Below, piece after piece: positions 45,509 to 55,734 of a DNA stretch of 58,027 nucleotides. The stretch comes from Flavobacteriaceae bacterium. GTDB lineage: Bacteria > Bacteroidota > Bacteroidia > Flavobacteriales > Flavobacteriaceae. The translations under genes and the position numbers were made by a program. Location: assembly GCA_013003555.1 (NCBI GenBank), contig JABDIV010000020.1, positions 1 to 58,027 on the forward strand, in the 5' to 3' direction. Numbering within the stretch: the stretch's first letter is position 1; each line of letters begins with the position of its first letter. Under the pieces are notes generated by a model. That model was not told the origin of the DNA. It saw only the letters and a list, made by a program, of their open reading frames with translations, and made no database searches.

Positions 45509-45697
45509 TAAACTAACCAACCAATTTTTTATTTATTAACTCTTTAAATTCATAGTCCTTTGTCATTTTAAATAAGTCATTGCTCAAATCCCGGGAATTT
45601 TCTTAGTAACAAGGATTAAAATTGTTCATCCTAAATAAATACCAGAAATAGAATAACAACCTAAATATTGAAATTAACACTAAATCAAATTAACAAC

Positions 45698-46222
45698 ATG
45701 AGAAAATTATTTTTTATCGGACTTGTGGCATTACTTGTTGCTGCTTGTCAACAAGAACAACGCTATTTTGCCGAATCGGCTGAAATCGAAACTTTAAAAG
45801 CAGGTATCACGGCTTATGAAAGTGCGGATTGGGAGAAATGGAAAAGTCATTTTTCAGATACAGCCAAAATTTATGTCAATTCAACGGCGAGTATGACTTT
45901 AGCAGAACGCGAAGCAGACCTGGGGGCTTTGACATCTGCCTGGGGCGAATACGGATTTGACAAAACCGATGACCATATCGAAATGGTTTTGGATAAAAAT
46001 GATGAGACATGGGTTTATTACTGGGCCACTCATAATGGTACCATCAAAGCATCCGGTAAAAAGCTTGCTCTTCCGGTTCATCTGGCTGTAAGATTTGCAG
46101 AAGGCAAGATTGTTGAAGAGCATGTATATTTTGATACAGCACCAATAAATGCAGCTATGGCTGAAGTTGAGGCAGCAGCTGCAGCAGCAGCAGCAGCGTC
46201 TGAAGAAGAAACAACCGAATAA
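45698..46222 (+). CDS. SnoaL/NTF2-like lipoprotein with poly-alanine C terminus
   Basis: A 174-residue lipoprotein. The signal ends in LLVAACQQ, with lipobox Cys about residue 17. The middle matches an NTF2-like (SnoaL/DUF4440) fold, with the typical ITAYESADWEKWKSHFSDTAKIYV start and a closing HLAVRFAEGKIVEEHVYFD. The C-terminal tail is AEVE followed by ten alanines and EEETTE. The alanines come from a GCA/GCT run at about 46168-46198, a possible slippage site. The ATG at 45668 would place ten residues before the signal, so I prefer 45698. Confidence 0.83.
   Translation: MRKLFFIGLVALLVAACQQEQRYFAESAEIETLKAGITAYESADWEKWKSHFSDTAKIYVNSTASMTLAEREADLGALTSAWGEYGFDKTDDHIEMVLDKNDETWVYYWATHNGTIKASGKKLALPVHLAVRFAEGKIVEEHVYFDTAPINAAMAEVEAAAAAAAAASEEETTE
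46168..46198 (+). repeat. GCA trinucleotide microsatellite in the lipoprotein gene
   Basis: A run of GCA/GCT codons encodes a ten-alanine tract near the C terminus. Length change by slippage would keep the frame and alter only tail length. Confidence 0.85.
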
Positions 46223-46242
46223 TCTAACCAACCATGTTTAAT

Positions 46243-46278
46243 AACAAACCCTTTTTGATTTCTCAAAAAGGGTTTGTT
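46243..46278. terminator. Hairpin between the lipoprotein gene and rnpB
   Basis: A perfect 15-pair stem (46243-46257 with 46264-46278) with a six-base loop lies between the plus-strand lipoprotein gene and the 3' end of minus-strand RNase P RNA. The tails are not long T runs, but the inner arms contain five A and five T. It probably ends both convergent transcripts. Confidence 0.75.
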
Positions 46279-46282
46279 AAGT

Positions 46283-46595
46283 TAAGTCGGTCTATAAGCC
46301 GAATTCTGTAACCCGGATTCCCGGGCCCTTATCATTTGTCTTCGTGTACTGTTACCAATACACTTTAGCTGTCTACCCGCCAGCATCGCCCGCGTCAGGC
46401 TCAAACACTGGTATACATGACATTGCACCACATAGAGTTTACCTGATTTCACTACAGCATGACCTGTACATACTTTCTGTTGCACTTTTCCTGATCTCAC
46501 GACCGGTGGCTGTTAACCACTATGATGCGCTATGGTGTTCGGACTTTCCTCCCTCCGGAACAAACCGGACGGCGATAAGGTGACCGACTTGAGGC
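46283..46595 (-). ncRNA. rnpB: RNase P RNA (type A)
   Basis: On the minus strand the RNA begins with AAGTCGGTCACCTTATCGCC near 46592 and ends with ATAGACCGACTT near 46284; these ends pair. The core motif GAGGAAAGTCCG (CR-I) lies at about 46545-46556, and the matching ACAGAATTCGGCTTATAG end block (CR-V) is at about 46288-46306. This is the catalytic RNA that trims tRNA 5' ends. The ends are judged by pairing and could be off by a few bases. Short ORFs overlapping it are not genes. Confidence 0.95.
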
Positions 46596-46726
46596 CAAAA
46601 ATACGATTTTGTATACACCGATGTCAAGCCATTTGTCCGCTTTTTATTTCAAACCTATAAATACAAAAATAGTGCCACCAAATTTTAACTTTAATTTTGT
46701 TAATAACTCCTCTCTTTTTGGACGGA

Positions 46727-46762
46727 CTTAATTCCTATTTTTAGGTTGAATTTTTAACTTTG
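46727..46762 (+). promoter_or_regulatory. Predicted dnaX promoter
   Basis: TTTG at 46727-46730, then TAACTTTG at 46755-46762 (an exact TAnnTTTG), with a 24-base spacer that is slightly long. The ATG follows 17 bases after the box. A second TAATTTTG at 46692-46699 could also serve. Confidence 0.5.
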
Positions 46763-46779
46763 TTATTCATAGTTTTTTA

Positions 46780-48519
46780 ATGGAACATTTCATTGTATCG
46801 GCGAGGAAATACAGGCCACAAAGTTTTAAGGACGTTGTTGGCCAGGAAGCTATTACAAATACCCTGACCAATGCGATTGAAAATGATCATCTTGCCCAGG
46901 CTCTGCTTTTTACAGGTCCGAGAGGTGTGGGTAAAACAACCTGCGCCAGGATCTTGGCAAAAATGATCAACCAGGACGATTCGACTCAGGGTGATGAAGA
47001 TTTTTCATTCAATATATTCGAGTTGGACGCGGCCTCGAATAATTCGGTTGACGATATTCGGAATCTGACCGATCAGGTGCGTATTCCACCCCAGGTTGGA
47101 AAATACAAAGTATACATCATCGATGAGGTTCACATGCTATCGCAGTCGGCTTTCAATGCATTTTTGAAAACTCTTGAAGAACCACCTAAACATTGTATCT
47201 TCATTTTAGCCACAACAGAAAAACACAAGATAATACCAACAATATTATCGCGATGTCAAATATTTGATTTTAAGCGTATTACGGTTAAGGATGCGAAAAA
47301 TTACTTAAAGTACATCGCAGAACAACAAGGTGTTGATGCTGAGGACGATGCTCTGCACATTATCGCTCAAAAAGCTGACGGCGCCATGCGAGATGCCTTG
47401 TCGATTTTTGACCGGGTTGTGAGTTTTGCAGGCAAAACACTGAGCAGACAAGCAGTAACCGAAAATCTGAATGTTCTCGATTACGAGACTTATTTCAAAA
47501 GTACTGATCTGATCCTTGAGGGTAAGATACCTGAATTGCTCATTCAATTCAATGATGTGCTCGCAAAGGGCTTTGAGGGCCATCATTATATCATTGGTTT
47601 GGCATCGCATTTCAGAGACCTGATGGTTTGTAAGACCCCTGAAACCATCGCATTGTTGGAAGTCGGAGAAGACACTCAGGCAAAATATAAAAGACAATCG
47701 GCTGAAACCTCCATGGATTTTCTGATCAAGGCCATTGAACTTGCCAATACCTGTGACATCAAATACAAAAGCAGCAAGAATCAACGATTACTGGTAGAAC
47801 TCTGCCTTATGCAGTTAGCATCGATTGAATTTGATTCGGAAAAAAAAAACAATAAACCATTCATAATTCCAGCCTCTTACTTCAAGGCTAAGGGCATTAC
47901 GCCAATTCCAGTATCAATACCTGAACAAGACCCAATTCCGGAGAGCTTTGAAGATGAAATCAAACCGAAAGAAAAGATCCTTGATAAAACGGATAAAGAT
48001 TTGGAAGAAAACGCAGAAAGACTCGCAGCAAAACGTCCGAAAATTCTGTTGAAATCTGAAAAGGTAACTTCAGGATTGTCACTGTCCAGTATTAAGAAGA
48101 AGAAAGAACACCTGATCAGGCAAATGGAGGTGATTCTCGACGAAGAAGATCTGCCGCGTGAATCATTTACACAAAAAAACCTTGAAGATGCCTGGCAGGA
48201 TTACGTTACCAAGGTTGAAAAAAAGGGTAAATTTAACCTTGCTTCCATTCTGCGTATCGATAAACCAAAACTCGAAGGTAATACCGTGATGCTTGAATTA
48301 CCTAATTCCACCAATAAAGTAGAACTCGAGCGACAGAAAACCGATTTATTAAGGCAATTGCGCACAAAACTGAGGAATTTTGACATCGACCTATCAATCA
48401 GTGTCAACGAGGCTATTGAAAAACAATACGCTTACACCCCTGAAGAAAAATATCAAAAATTAAAGGAGCAGAATAAAACAATTGACCTCCTGAAAAAAAC
48501 CTTTGATCTCGACTTATAA
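46780..48519 (+). CDS. dnaX: DNA polymerase III subunit gamma/tau
   Basis: A 579-residue clamp-loader ATPase. The AAA+ core has Walker A FTGPRGVGKTTCARILAK (about 45-62), Walker B VYIIDEVHMLS and sensor 1 FILATTEKHKI. The segment that usually binds zinc through four cysteines is shortened here to INQDDSTQGDEDFSFNIFELD, with no cysteine. The C-terminal half is charged and includes a tau-like tail. No programmed frameshift signal was recognised. It is followed after one base by miaE. Confidence 0.95.
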   Translation: MEHFIVSARKYRPQSFKDVVGQEAITNTLTNAIENDHLAQALLFTGPRGVGKTTCARILAKMINQDDSTQGDEDFSFNIFELDAASNNSVDDIRNLTDQVRIPPQVGKYKVYIIDEVHMLSQSAFNAFLKTLEEPPKHCIFILATTEKHKIIPTILSRCQIFDFKRITVKDAKNYLKYIAEQQGVDAEDDALHIIAQKADGAMRDALSIFDRVVSFAGKTLSRQAVTENLNVLDYETYFKSTDLILEGKIPELLIQFNDVLAKGFEGHHYIIGLASHFRDLMVCKTPETIALLEVGEDTQAKYKRQSAETSMDFLIKAIELANTCDIKYKSSKNQRLLVELCLMQLASIEFDSEKKNNKPFIIPASYFKAKGITPIPVSIPEQDPIPESFEDEIKPKEKILDKTDKDLEENAERLAAKRPKILLKSEKVTSGLSLSSIKKKKEHLIRQMEVILDEEDLPRESFTQKNLEDAWQDYVTKVEKKGKFNLASILRIDKPKLEGNTVMLELPNSTNKVELERQKTDLLRQLRTKLRNFDIDLSISVNEAIEKQYAYTPEEKYQKLKEQNKTIDLLKKTFDLDL

Positions 48520-48520
48520 T

Positions 48521-49102
48521 ATGCTTGGCTTAAAGTTACCCACTGATCCGCGATGGGTCAATATCGTTGAAAAAAATATAGAAGAAATTCTAACAGACCA
48601 CGCCTATTGCGAACAAAAGGCCGCCAGCACGGCTATTTCCTTGATTATAGGTTTTCCGGAGAAAACCGAGCTAGTTCAGGAAATGACAGCATTGGTTAAA
48701 GAAGAGATCAGTCATTTCAAAATGGTTCATGACAGAATCATCGAAAGGGGTTGGGTATTGGGTCGTGAGCGCAAAGACGAATATGTGAACCGATTGATGA
48801 AATTCTTCCCTAAAGGCGGAAGCCGAGAAACCCATTTGATTCATCGATTGCTCTATGCTGCCTTAATCGAAGCAAGAAGTTGTGAGCGTTTCAGATTGCT
48901 TTCCGAAGAACTCGACGATAAGGGTTTAGCTGAATTCTACCGCAAGCTGATGGTGAGCGAAGCAAATCATTATACCATGTTCCTTAAGTTTGCCAGGCAA
49001 TATGGTGATCGTGAGCTTGTAGATGAAAAGTGGCAGGCCCTTTTAAAGTTTGAGGCCGAAATCATGAAAGACCTGGGTACCAAAGAGACCATTCACGGCT
49101 AA
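48521..49102 (+). CDS. miaE: tRNA 2-methylthio-N6-isopentenyladenosine hydroxylase
   Basis: A 193-residue di-iron protein of the MiaE family, which hydroxylates the isopentenyl group on A37 of some tRNAs. The ferritin-like metal ligands are suggested by DHAYCEQKAAS, VKEEISHFKMVHD, EARSCERFRLLSEEL and SEANHYTMF. I chose the ATG at 48521 rather than 48503 because it gives MLGLKLPTDPRW, the usual family start. It lies one base after the dnaX stop, so the two are cotranscribed. Confidence 0.92.
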   Translation: MLGLKLPTDPRWVNIVEKNIEEILTDHAYCEQKAASTAISLIIGFPEKTELVQEMTALVKEEISHFKMVHDRIIERGWVLGRERKDEYVNRLMKFFPKGGSRETHLIHRLLYAALIEARSCERFRLLSEELDDKGLAEFYRKLMVSEANHYTMFLKFARQYGDRELVDEKWQALLKFEAEIMKDLGTKETIHG

Positions 49103-49107
49103 AGTGT

Positions 49108-50016
49108 TCAATCCAGTGATTTTCCTATGATAGTTTCATAATACAGACTTTTAATAATCCCATCAGACAGACCTATTTTAGGAACATAAATATGTTTTGC
49201 TTGTGACCACTTCATGGCCGACAAGTAAATACGGGTAGCATGAAGAATAACATCTGCCCTATCCTGGTTTAAGCCCAAATCGATTATAAGATCTTCGTAT
49301 GAATAACGCTTCAGATCCTCATAAAAGGAGGTGAGATAAAAATAAGTTAGCGGTTCACCAATGGGTTTCCCTGAAATTTTAAAGATTTTATTGATGTTTC
49401 CCCCAGAACCGATTACTTCAATGCGATCATAGCCAGCTACCGCTTCACTAACCCACTTTTTAGCCAAGTCCCATTCCGATTGATCGACTAGGTTATTTAA
49501 CAATCGAACAGTTCCGATTTTAAATGAATAGGAATTCTTTTTAATACCCTGATGAATAATTGAAAACTCTGTACTTCCTCCCCCAACGTCAGCATATAGA
49601 TAGGTTTTGTCAGTATCGATGAAATTGGAAATATCGGTAGCCGCAATAATAGTGGCCTCCTGTTCACCGTCGATTATTTCAATTTCAATATTTGATCGTT
49701 CATTAATGATGTTGACCACCTCCTGCCCGTTCTCAGCTTCTCTCATGGCTGATGTCGCGCAAGCTTTATACTGCTCAACACCATGAGATTTCATTATGAG
49801 ATGAAAAGCTAACATGGTGTCTTCCAGTCTTTTAATATTGTTTATTGAAATCTTGTTGTTTGAAAATACATCTGCTCCAAGGCGTATGGGCACGCGTACA
49901 AGCGAACTCTTCCGGAATAAAGTCAGTTCATTGTCACGTTCTAAAATATTAGCAATCAATAGCCTTACGGCATTCGATCCGATATCAATAGCTCCAAATT
50001 TTCGTATGGTTAACAT
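49108..50016 (-). CDS. Ppx/GppA family phosphatase (exopolyphosphatase-like)
   Basis: A 302-residue, single-module member of the Ppx/GppA family with the ASKHA fold. The phosphate loops are AIDIGSNAVRLLIA at the N terminus and YLYADVGGGSTEFSII near 135-150. The catalytic Glu lies in CATSAMREAENG near 110-121. It hydrolyses polyphosphate or the 5' phosphate of pppGpp; the short form does not decide which. It is convergent with miaE and divergent from the giant gene at 50263. Confidence 0.9.
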   Translation of the reverse strand: MLTIRKFGAIDIGSNAVRLLIANILERDNELTLFRKSSLVRVPIRLGADVFSNNKISINNIKRLEDTMLAFHLIMKSHGVEQYKACATSAMREAENGQEVVNIINERSNIEIEIIDGEQEATIIAATDISNFIDTDKTYLYADVGGGSTEFSIIHQGIKKNSYSFKIGTVRLLNNLVDQSEWDLAKKWVSEAVAGYDRIEVIGSGGNINKIFKISGKPIGEPLTYFYLTSFYEDLKRYSYEDLIIDLGLNQDRADVILHATRIYLSAMKWSQAKHIYVPKIGLSDGIIKSLYYETIIGKSLD

Positions 50017-50262
50017 AAATCTGATGACTTGAGCTTACTTCGCTTGTTTCGATGTTCAGAGAAGCGATTTTGCATTAATTGCATTAAATTGTATATATTT
50101 TCCTACAATAAAATACTTTTTATCGTATAAATTGTGGTTTTAATAGATTTTTTGATATATTTCGCCCAATATTTAAAATAGATATGATCGGTTAATCTGG
50201 TCATTTGATTAAAGAACGGTTCCCTCACCGGCATAAAATAGACCCAAATCTAATGTATTTAA

Positions 50263-53200
50263 ATGAGGCATAAAACTACCCTTTACCTTTTTACCCTGCT
50301 TTTCTTTTTGGGCTTTAACCATGTTGAGTCACAAACCATCGTTTGTGCAAATTCTTCATGTACCGCTAACGATTATACCTTAGATTCATTCTACCTTGGT
50401 GATGAGAACGGTGTTCCTTTTACAGCCGGCTATTGTGATCCTGGTGATGTTGTAGATGCACACATTTGGACAAATTTCGTCGCCAATTCAGCGGCTCCGC
50501 GTTATACCTTATATCTGCATTTCAATCTTTATGTAGACGGTGTTTTTGTTGGAACCATTGATGAATGTTATTATGAAGGGCAGCCTATACCAACAAATGT
50601 AACCCTCGATGTTTATCAATTTTCATGGGATTGTGGATCACAGATCTCCATGCAAAACTTTTATATGTCCTGGCGGCCAAATGCTAATCAGCCCTGTGGT
50701 TGTAGCAATTCAAAATGTTATACAGAAGATGAGATTTTTGTTGATGCTCCATTGATCGCAAATTTTTCATTTTTTCCGAGTTGCCTTAGTGCATTTACTT
50801 TGGAATTCTTTGCCGGTGCAACCGGTGGTGAGCCTCCATACACCTTTTTATGGGATTTCGGTGATGGGACTACAAGTACACTTGAGAACCCAATACACAG
50901 CTACACCTCAACAGGGCCATATACGGTCACCTTAACGGTGTTTGACGCTATAAATACCGACTTTTATCAATATGAAATTGTAAGCTTTGACCCCAATTTA
51001 CCTCCTGAAATATATCCTCCGCCAAACCTCAATATAGAAGGTTGCGGATTGACCGATATACCCGATTTACCGTACAGCGATGTCCCGGTGAATATTACAG
51101 AAGCTCAATTTAATGTAGCAGGAGGCACCCTGGTGCTTACCAGTGACCTGGTTTCACTGACCTATGTTGATACCATGTCGGGAACCTGCCCTATTTCGAT
51201 TGTCAGAACCTTTACGGTTGTTGATGGGTGTAATAATACCGCTTCGGAGGTGCAGTTAATCGATATTAATGATACGACCTTGCCTACAGCGAGCAATCCG
51301 GCACCCATAAATGTACAATGCGCGGCAGATATTCCTGCTCCCGACATCAATATTATCAATGATGAGGCCGATAATTGTTCGATACCAACTGTAGCCTTTG
51401 TTTCAGAAGTTAGTGACTCAAACAGCTGTCCTGAGTTGATCGTTCGAACCTATAGCGTCACTGACGATTGTGGTAATTCAATTGAACTCATACAAACTAT
51501 TTTTGTTAATGATGACACTTTACCCACCGCATCTGCGCCTGCACCAATAAGCGTACAATGTATGGCAGATGTACCGGTTGCCGATCCATTGATTATTACA
51601 GATGAAGCCGACAATTGCTCCATCCCCACCGTGGCGTTTGTTTCTGAACAAATGGATGGAAACACATGTCCTATTACGATTACAAGAAATTATAGTGTAA
51701 CCGACGATTGCGGTAATTCAATTACAATCGTTCATACCATTACGGTTGATGATACGACCCCGCCAACAGGAGATATTCCGGCCGATTTAACCGTGCAATG
51801 TATTTCTGATGTTCCTGCGGCTGATGTTTCAAATATCACTAATGTAGCAGACAATTGTGGAGTTCCAACAGTAACTTTCGTTTCTGAAGTATCTAATAGC
51901 GCAAGCTGTCCGGAAGTACTTACCAGGACCTATAGTATAATTGATGATTGTGGCAACGAAACCCTGCTTACCCGGAATATCACCATCGATGATGATACCA
52001 TGCCAACAGCTTCAGTTCCTCCCCCTATAAATGTACAATGTGTTGGTGATGTGCCTGCACCCGATCCTTCTATCATTTCTGATGCCACCGATAACTGCGG
52101 TATCCCGGTTGTTTCTTTTGTTTCAGACGTCACAACAGGAACTTGTCCGCAATTAATTATACGGACGTATAGAATTGAAGATGGTTGTGGAAATTCAACA
52201 GATATTCAGCAACAAATCAATGTAAATGACAATATTTTACCAACCGCATCTAATCCTGCACCAATTTCATTGGACTGTAGTGATGGGGTTCCAGCACCAG
52301 ATATAACCGTAGTAACTGATGCCGCCGATAATTGCTCGACTCCAACAGTAACATTTTTATCTGATACATCCGACAATAATTGTCCGGAAACCATTACTCG
52401 TGTTTACAGTGTAAGTGATGATTGTAATAATACAATTACCGTTACTCAACTAATAACATTTGATGATATAACTGCACCTACCCTTATTGGACCGTTAAAT
52501 GACGAAACTGTGAACTGCGATGCTATTCCTAACGCACCAGTCTTAGTCTTTGACGATGATTGTTCAAGTAATTTAACAGTTACTTTTACGGAAACTGATA
52601 CCAATGTCAATAATACGGTTGATTACGATATTACCCGCGTTTGGGTTGTAACTGATGAGTGCGGCAATTCCAGCACCTATACACAAAACGTGCACGTGCT
52701 TATTGCCAATTGTATTGTTTCAGCCTGTAATTCATGCGGACCGCTTGATGACACCATTCCACCAACAGCCAGTGATCCGGCCGATATCATAGTAAGTTGT
52801 TCATCGGCTATTCCTCCGCCGGATGTGAATGTTGTTATCGATGAAGCTGATAACTGCGTGCCACCAGTGGTAGCCTTTGTTTCGGAAACCGTAGTGATCA
52901 CGTGTTTCGAACAAGTAACACGGGTTTATAGTGTCACTGATGAATGTGGTAACCAGATATTGGTTTCTCATACAATTACTGTGGATGATACCACACCGCC
53001 TACGGCAAGTAATCCACCGGATATTAATGTTGGATGTAATGATGCCATTCCCACACCAGATATCACCGTGGTGACCGATGAAGCAGATAACTGCTCTACA
53101 CCGGTTGTTGAGTTTGTTTCCGACGTATCTGATAATGCATGTAATGAGCGAATTACACGTACCTATAGCGTTACAGATGGCTGTGGCAACTCAATCCTGG

Positions 53201-55731
53201 TTACACAATTTATCAATGTAACCGATAATGAAATGCCCACCGCAACAAGTCCGGCCAACCTGATTGTTGACTGTATTAATGATGTACCTATCCCCGATCC
53301 TGAAGTGATAACAGATGAAGCAGACAACTGCTCAATACCGACGGTTCAGTTTATATCAGATATTTCTGATGGAAATACATGTCCTGAAATAATCACCAGA
53401 ACCTATCGGGTAACGGATGAATGCGGAAACTTTATTGATGTGGTACAACTGATCGAAATTTTTGACACTATTTTACCAACCGCCAGCAATCCTTCAAATA
53501 TGACCGTAGCCTGCAGTACAGACGTACCGGCTCCAGATATTAATGTTGTAACCGATGAAGCAGATAATTGTTCAGTTCCAACAGTTTCATTCGTATCTGA
53601 TGTTAGTAACAACCTAAGTTGTCCTGAAACTATCACCAGGACATATAGTGTCGCTGATATCTGCGGGAATACAATATTTGTTACTCAGGATTTCATAATA
53701 GATGATACAGTCCTCCCAACTGCAAGTGATCCGGCAACTACTCAGGTGAGTGATGCTGGCAGTGTTCCAGCTCCAGACCCTCTTGTTGTGATCGACGAAG
53801 CCGATAACTGCAGCATCCCGACAGTGACTTATATCAGTGAAACGTCAGACAATTTATCTTGCCCGGAGACCATAACCAGAACCTATCGCGTGACCGATGA
53901 TTGCGGCAATTTTATTGACGTATTTCATCAAATCTTAATCGAAGATGATGAACCACCTACTGCGAGTAATCCTGCTACATTGACCTTCAGTTGTGAAGCC
54001 GAAGTTCCGGCACCAGATATCTCGGTAGTGACCGATGCAGTAGATAACTCATCAACTCCCGTAGTGGCCTTTGTTTCAGAAACGAATAACAATCAAACCT
54101 GTCCGGAGGTTATCACCAGAACCTACAGTGTAACCGATGATTGCGGCAACAGCATATTGGTATATCAAAACATTATAATCGATGACGATGTGCCTCCAAC
54201 CGCGTCTAACCCGGCTGATATTACTTTATATAATGATGATCCTGTTCCAAATCCAGATCCTTTGGTTGTAATCGATGAAGCAGATAATTGCTCTATTCCC
54301 ACCGTCGCGTTTGTTTCTGAGATTTCAAACAACGATTTGTGCCCTCAGATCCTCACAAGAACTTATAGTGTAACCGATGCCTGCGGAAATTCTGTAAACG
54401 TTTTCCAAAACATTTATATCATAGATGATGAGCCGCCAACGGCAACGGCACCGGCCGATATGACTTTGTATTGTACCGATATTACCGCTATTCCACCGCC
54501 AAACGTTCAGGAAATTGTCGATGAGGCCGATAACATCTCACAGGTAACCGTAATTCATGTTTCAGATTTATCTGATGAACAAAGTTGTCCGGAAACCATT
54601 ACACGAAAATATCGGGTAACCGATGAATGCGGTAATTCGATTGACTTGATTCAATTGATCTATTTATACAACGACCAGGAAGCGCCTACGGCAAGTGACC
54701 CTGAGCCTCTTGAGGTTGAGTGTATCGATGATGTGCCGGTAGCAGATATTGCAATAATCGATGATGCAACTGATAATTGTACGAACATAATCATTGCACT
54801 GGATTCAGAAATTACGGACGTTATTGATTGCACAACATTTATAACGCGAACATACTCTGTTACTGACGAATGTGGTAATTCTATCGAACTTGAACATCTA
54901 ATTACTGTTGCAGACGTAACAGCTCCTGTGGCCTCCAATTCCATTGATGAAGAAATCGATGAATATTGTGGCCAGGTTCCGGAAATTCCAACATTAGATT
55001 TTACCGATAGTTGTGATTCAAGTCTTGACATCCAATTCGATGAATCAATAATACCGACCACTGGTGACAGCTATGATGTTATACGAACATGGACGGCTAC
55101 AGATGATTGCTTTAACAGTACCACAGTTTCTCAGGTCATTCATATGAACAACGAAAATATCAACCTGTCCACAGCGCTAAACCTCTGTATTAATGAGGCA
55201 CCTGTGAATTTAAATGACCTGATCGCCATTGATGGTGATGGTGAATGGACGAGCGAATTTGATGAATTGCTCGTCGATCAAATCATTGACCCGGCAGTAT
55301 TACCAGGAGGTTTGTATGCCTTTACTTATACCGTAAATGAGAATGATTGTACCAGAATACAGGATATCGTTATCGACGTCAATGACCTTTGTATCGACTA
55401 TCCATGTGTAAGATCTTTTGATGATGTTCGAATAACCAAGCTTGTAACCCCAAATAATGACGGTATTCACGACTACTTTGAAGTTGACTTTGAAATCAAT
55501 GAAGACGCCCGTGACTGCAGTGTTCGTGTGGATGTAATGATCTTTAATCGATGGGGAAATAAAGTATTTCAAGCCGAAAACTACCAAAACGAGTGGAATG
55601 GAGCGGCTCCTTCAGGAGCATTTGGTAATTCACCTACCCTTCCAAGTGGCTCGTACTATTATGTTGTTGAATTGGTCAACAGCGGACTTAAACCCATTCA
55701 AGGTTATATCTATCTTGGAGTAGAACAATAA
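50263..55731 (+). CDS. Giant secreted repeat protein with type B (CHU_C) T9SS sorting domain
   Basis: An 1822-residue secreted protein. A signal peptide (about 5-24, ending VESQ) is followed by a Cys-rich beta domain (about 27-145) found again in the truncated gene at 57549. A PKD domain follows (about 165-245, with WDFGDGTTST). From about 250 to 1640 there are about 16 HYR-like repeats of 79-80 residues, each opening with a variant of PTASxPAPI.V.C and holding DEADNCSIPTV and DDCGNS. The last 110 residues are the type B tail, with TPNNDGIHDYF and FNRWGNKVFQ. The type B tail goes with PorP/SprF-dependent export in known cases, and the PorP/SprF gene starts 3 bases after this one. An adhesin role is inferred. 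Confidence 0.92.
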   Translation: MRHKTTLYLFTLLFFLGFNHVESQTIVCANSSCTANDYTLDSFYLGDENGVPFTAGYCDPGDVVDAHIWTNFVANSAAPRYTLYLHFNLYVDGVFVGTIDECYYEGQPIPTNVTLDVYQFSWDCGSQISMQNFYMSWRPNANQPCGCSNSKCYTEDEIFVDAPLIANFSFFPSCLSAFTLEFFAGATGGEPPYTFLWDFGDGTTSTLENPIHSYTSTGPYTVTLTVFDAINTDFYQYEIVSFDPNLPPEIYPPPNLNIEGCGLTDIPDLPYSDVPVNITEAQFNVAGGTLVLTSDLVSLTYVDTMSGTCPISIVRTFTVVDGCNNTASEVQLIDINDTTLPTASNPAPINVQCAADIPAPDINIINDEADNCSIPTVAFVSEVSDSNSCPELIVRTYSVTDDCGNSIELIQTIFVNDDTLPTASAPAPISVQCMADVPVADPLIITDEADNCSIPTVAFVSEQMDGNTCPITITRNYSVTDDCGNSITIVHTITVDDTTPPTGDIPADLTVQCISDVPAADVSNITNVADNCGVPTVTFVSEVSNSASCPEVLTRTYSIIDDCGNETLLTRNITIDDDTMPTASVPPPINVQCVGDVPAPDPSIISDATDNCGIPVVSFVSDVTTGTCPQLIIRTYRIEDGCGNSTDIQQQINVNDNILPTASNPAPISLDCSDGVPAPDITVVTDAADNCSTPTVTFLSDTSDNNCPETITRVYSVSDDCNNTITVTQLITFDDITAPTLIGPLNDETVNCDAIPNAPVLVFDDDCSSNLTVTFTETDTNVNNTVDYDITRVWVVTDECGNSSTYTQNVHVLIANCIVSACNSCGPLDDTIPPTASDPADIIVSCSSAIPPPDVNVVIDEADNCVPPVVAFVSETVVITCFEQVTRVYSVTDECGNQILVSHTITVDDTTPPTASNPPDINVGCNDAIPTPDITVVTDEADNCSTPVVEFVSDVSDNACNERITRTYSVTDGCGNSILVTQFINVTDNEMPTATSPANLIVDCINDVPIPDPEVITDEADNCSIPTVQFISDISDGNTCPEIITRTYRVTDECGNFIDVVQLIEIFDTILPTASNPSNMTVACSTDVPAPDINVVTDEADNCSVPTVSFVSDVSNNLSCPETITRTYSVADICGNTIFVTQDFIIDDTVLPTASDPATTQVSDAGSVPAPDPLVVIDEADNCSIPTVTYISETSDNLSCPETITRTYRVTDDCGNFIDVFHQILIEDDEPPTASNPATLTFSCEAEVPAPDISVVTDAVDNSSTPVVAFVSETNNNQTCPEVITRTYSVTDDCGNSILVYQNIIIDDDVPPTASNPADITLYNDDPVPNPDPLVVIDEADNCSIPTVAFVSEISNNDLCPQILTRTYSVTDACGNSVNVFQNIYIIDDEPPTATAPADMTLYCTDITAIPPPNVQEIVDEADNISQVTVIHVSDLSDEQSCPETITRKYRVTDECGNSIDLIQLIYLYNDQEAPTASDPEPLEVECIDDVPVADIAIIDDATDNCTNIIIALDSEITDVIDCTTFITRTYSVTDECGNSIELEHLITVADVTAPVASNSIDEEIDEYCGQVPEIPTLDFTDSCDSSLDIQFDESIIPTTGDSYDVIRTWTATDDCFNSTTVSQVIHMNNENINLSTALNLCINEAPVNLNDLIAIDGDGEWTSEFDELLVDQIIDPAVLPGGLYAFTYTVNENDCTRIQDIVIDVNDLCIDYPCVRSFDDVRITKLVTPNNDGIHDYFEVDFEINEDARDCSVRVDVMIFNRWGNKVFQAENYQNEWNGAAPSGAFGNSPTLPSGSYYYVVELVNSGLKPIQGYIYLGVEQ
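51280..54960 (+). repeat. Tandem ~240-bp coding repeats
   Basis: Repeat boundaries (codons for LPTAS, PPTAS or MPTAS) fall at 51280, 51520, 51760 and 52000, exactly 240 bases apart, and continue at 237-240 bases to about 54960. DNA identity is lower than in the array at 13690-14880, so this is an older array. Confidence 0.88.
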
Positions 55732-55734
55732 ATC

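Noticed and set aside
46282..46583. Short ORFs on both strands
   Set aside because: They lie within RNase P RNA, whose conserved core motifs and paired ends explain the sequence.
47305..47784. 159-codon minus-strand ORF
   Set aside because: It is antisense to the conserved part of dnaX.
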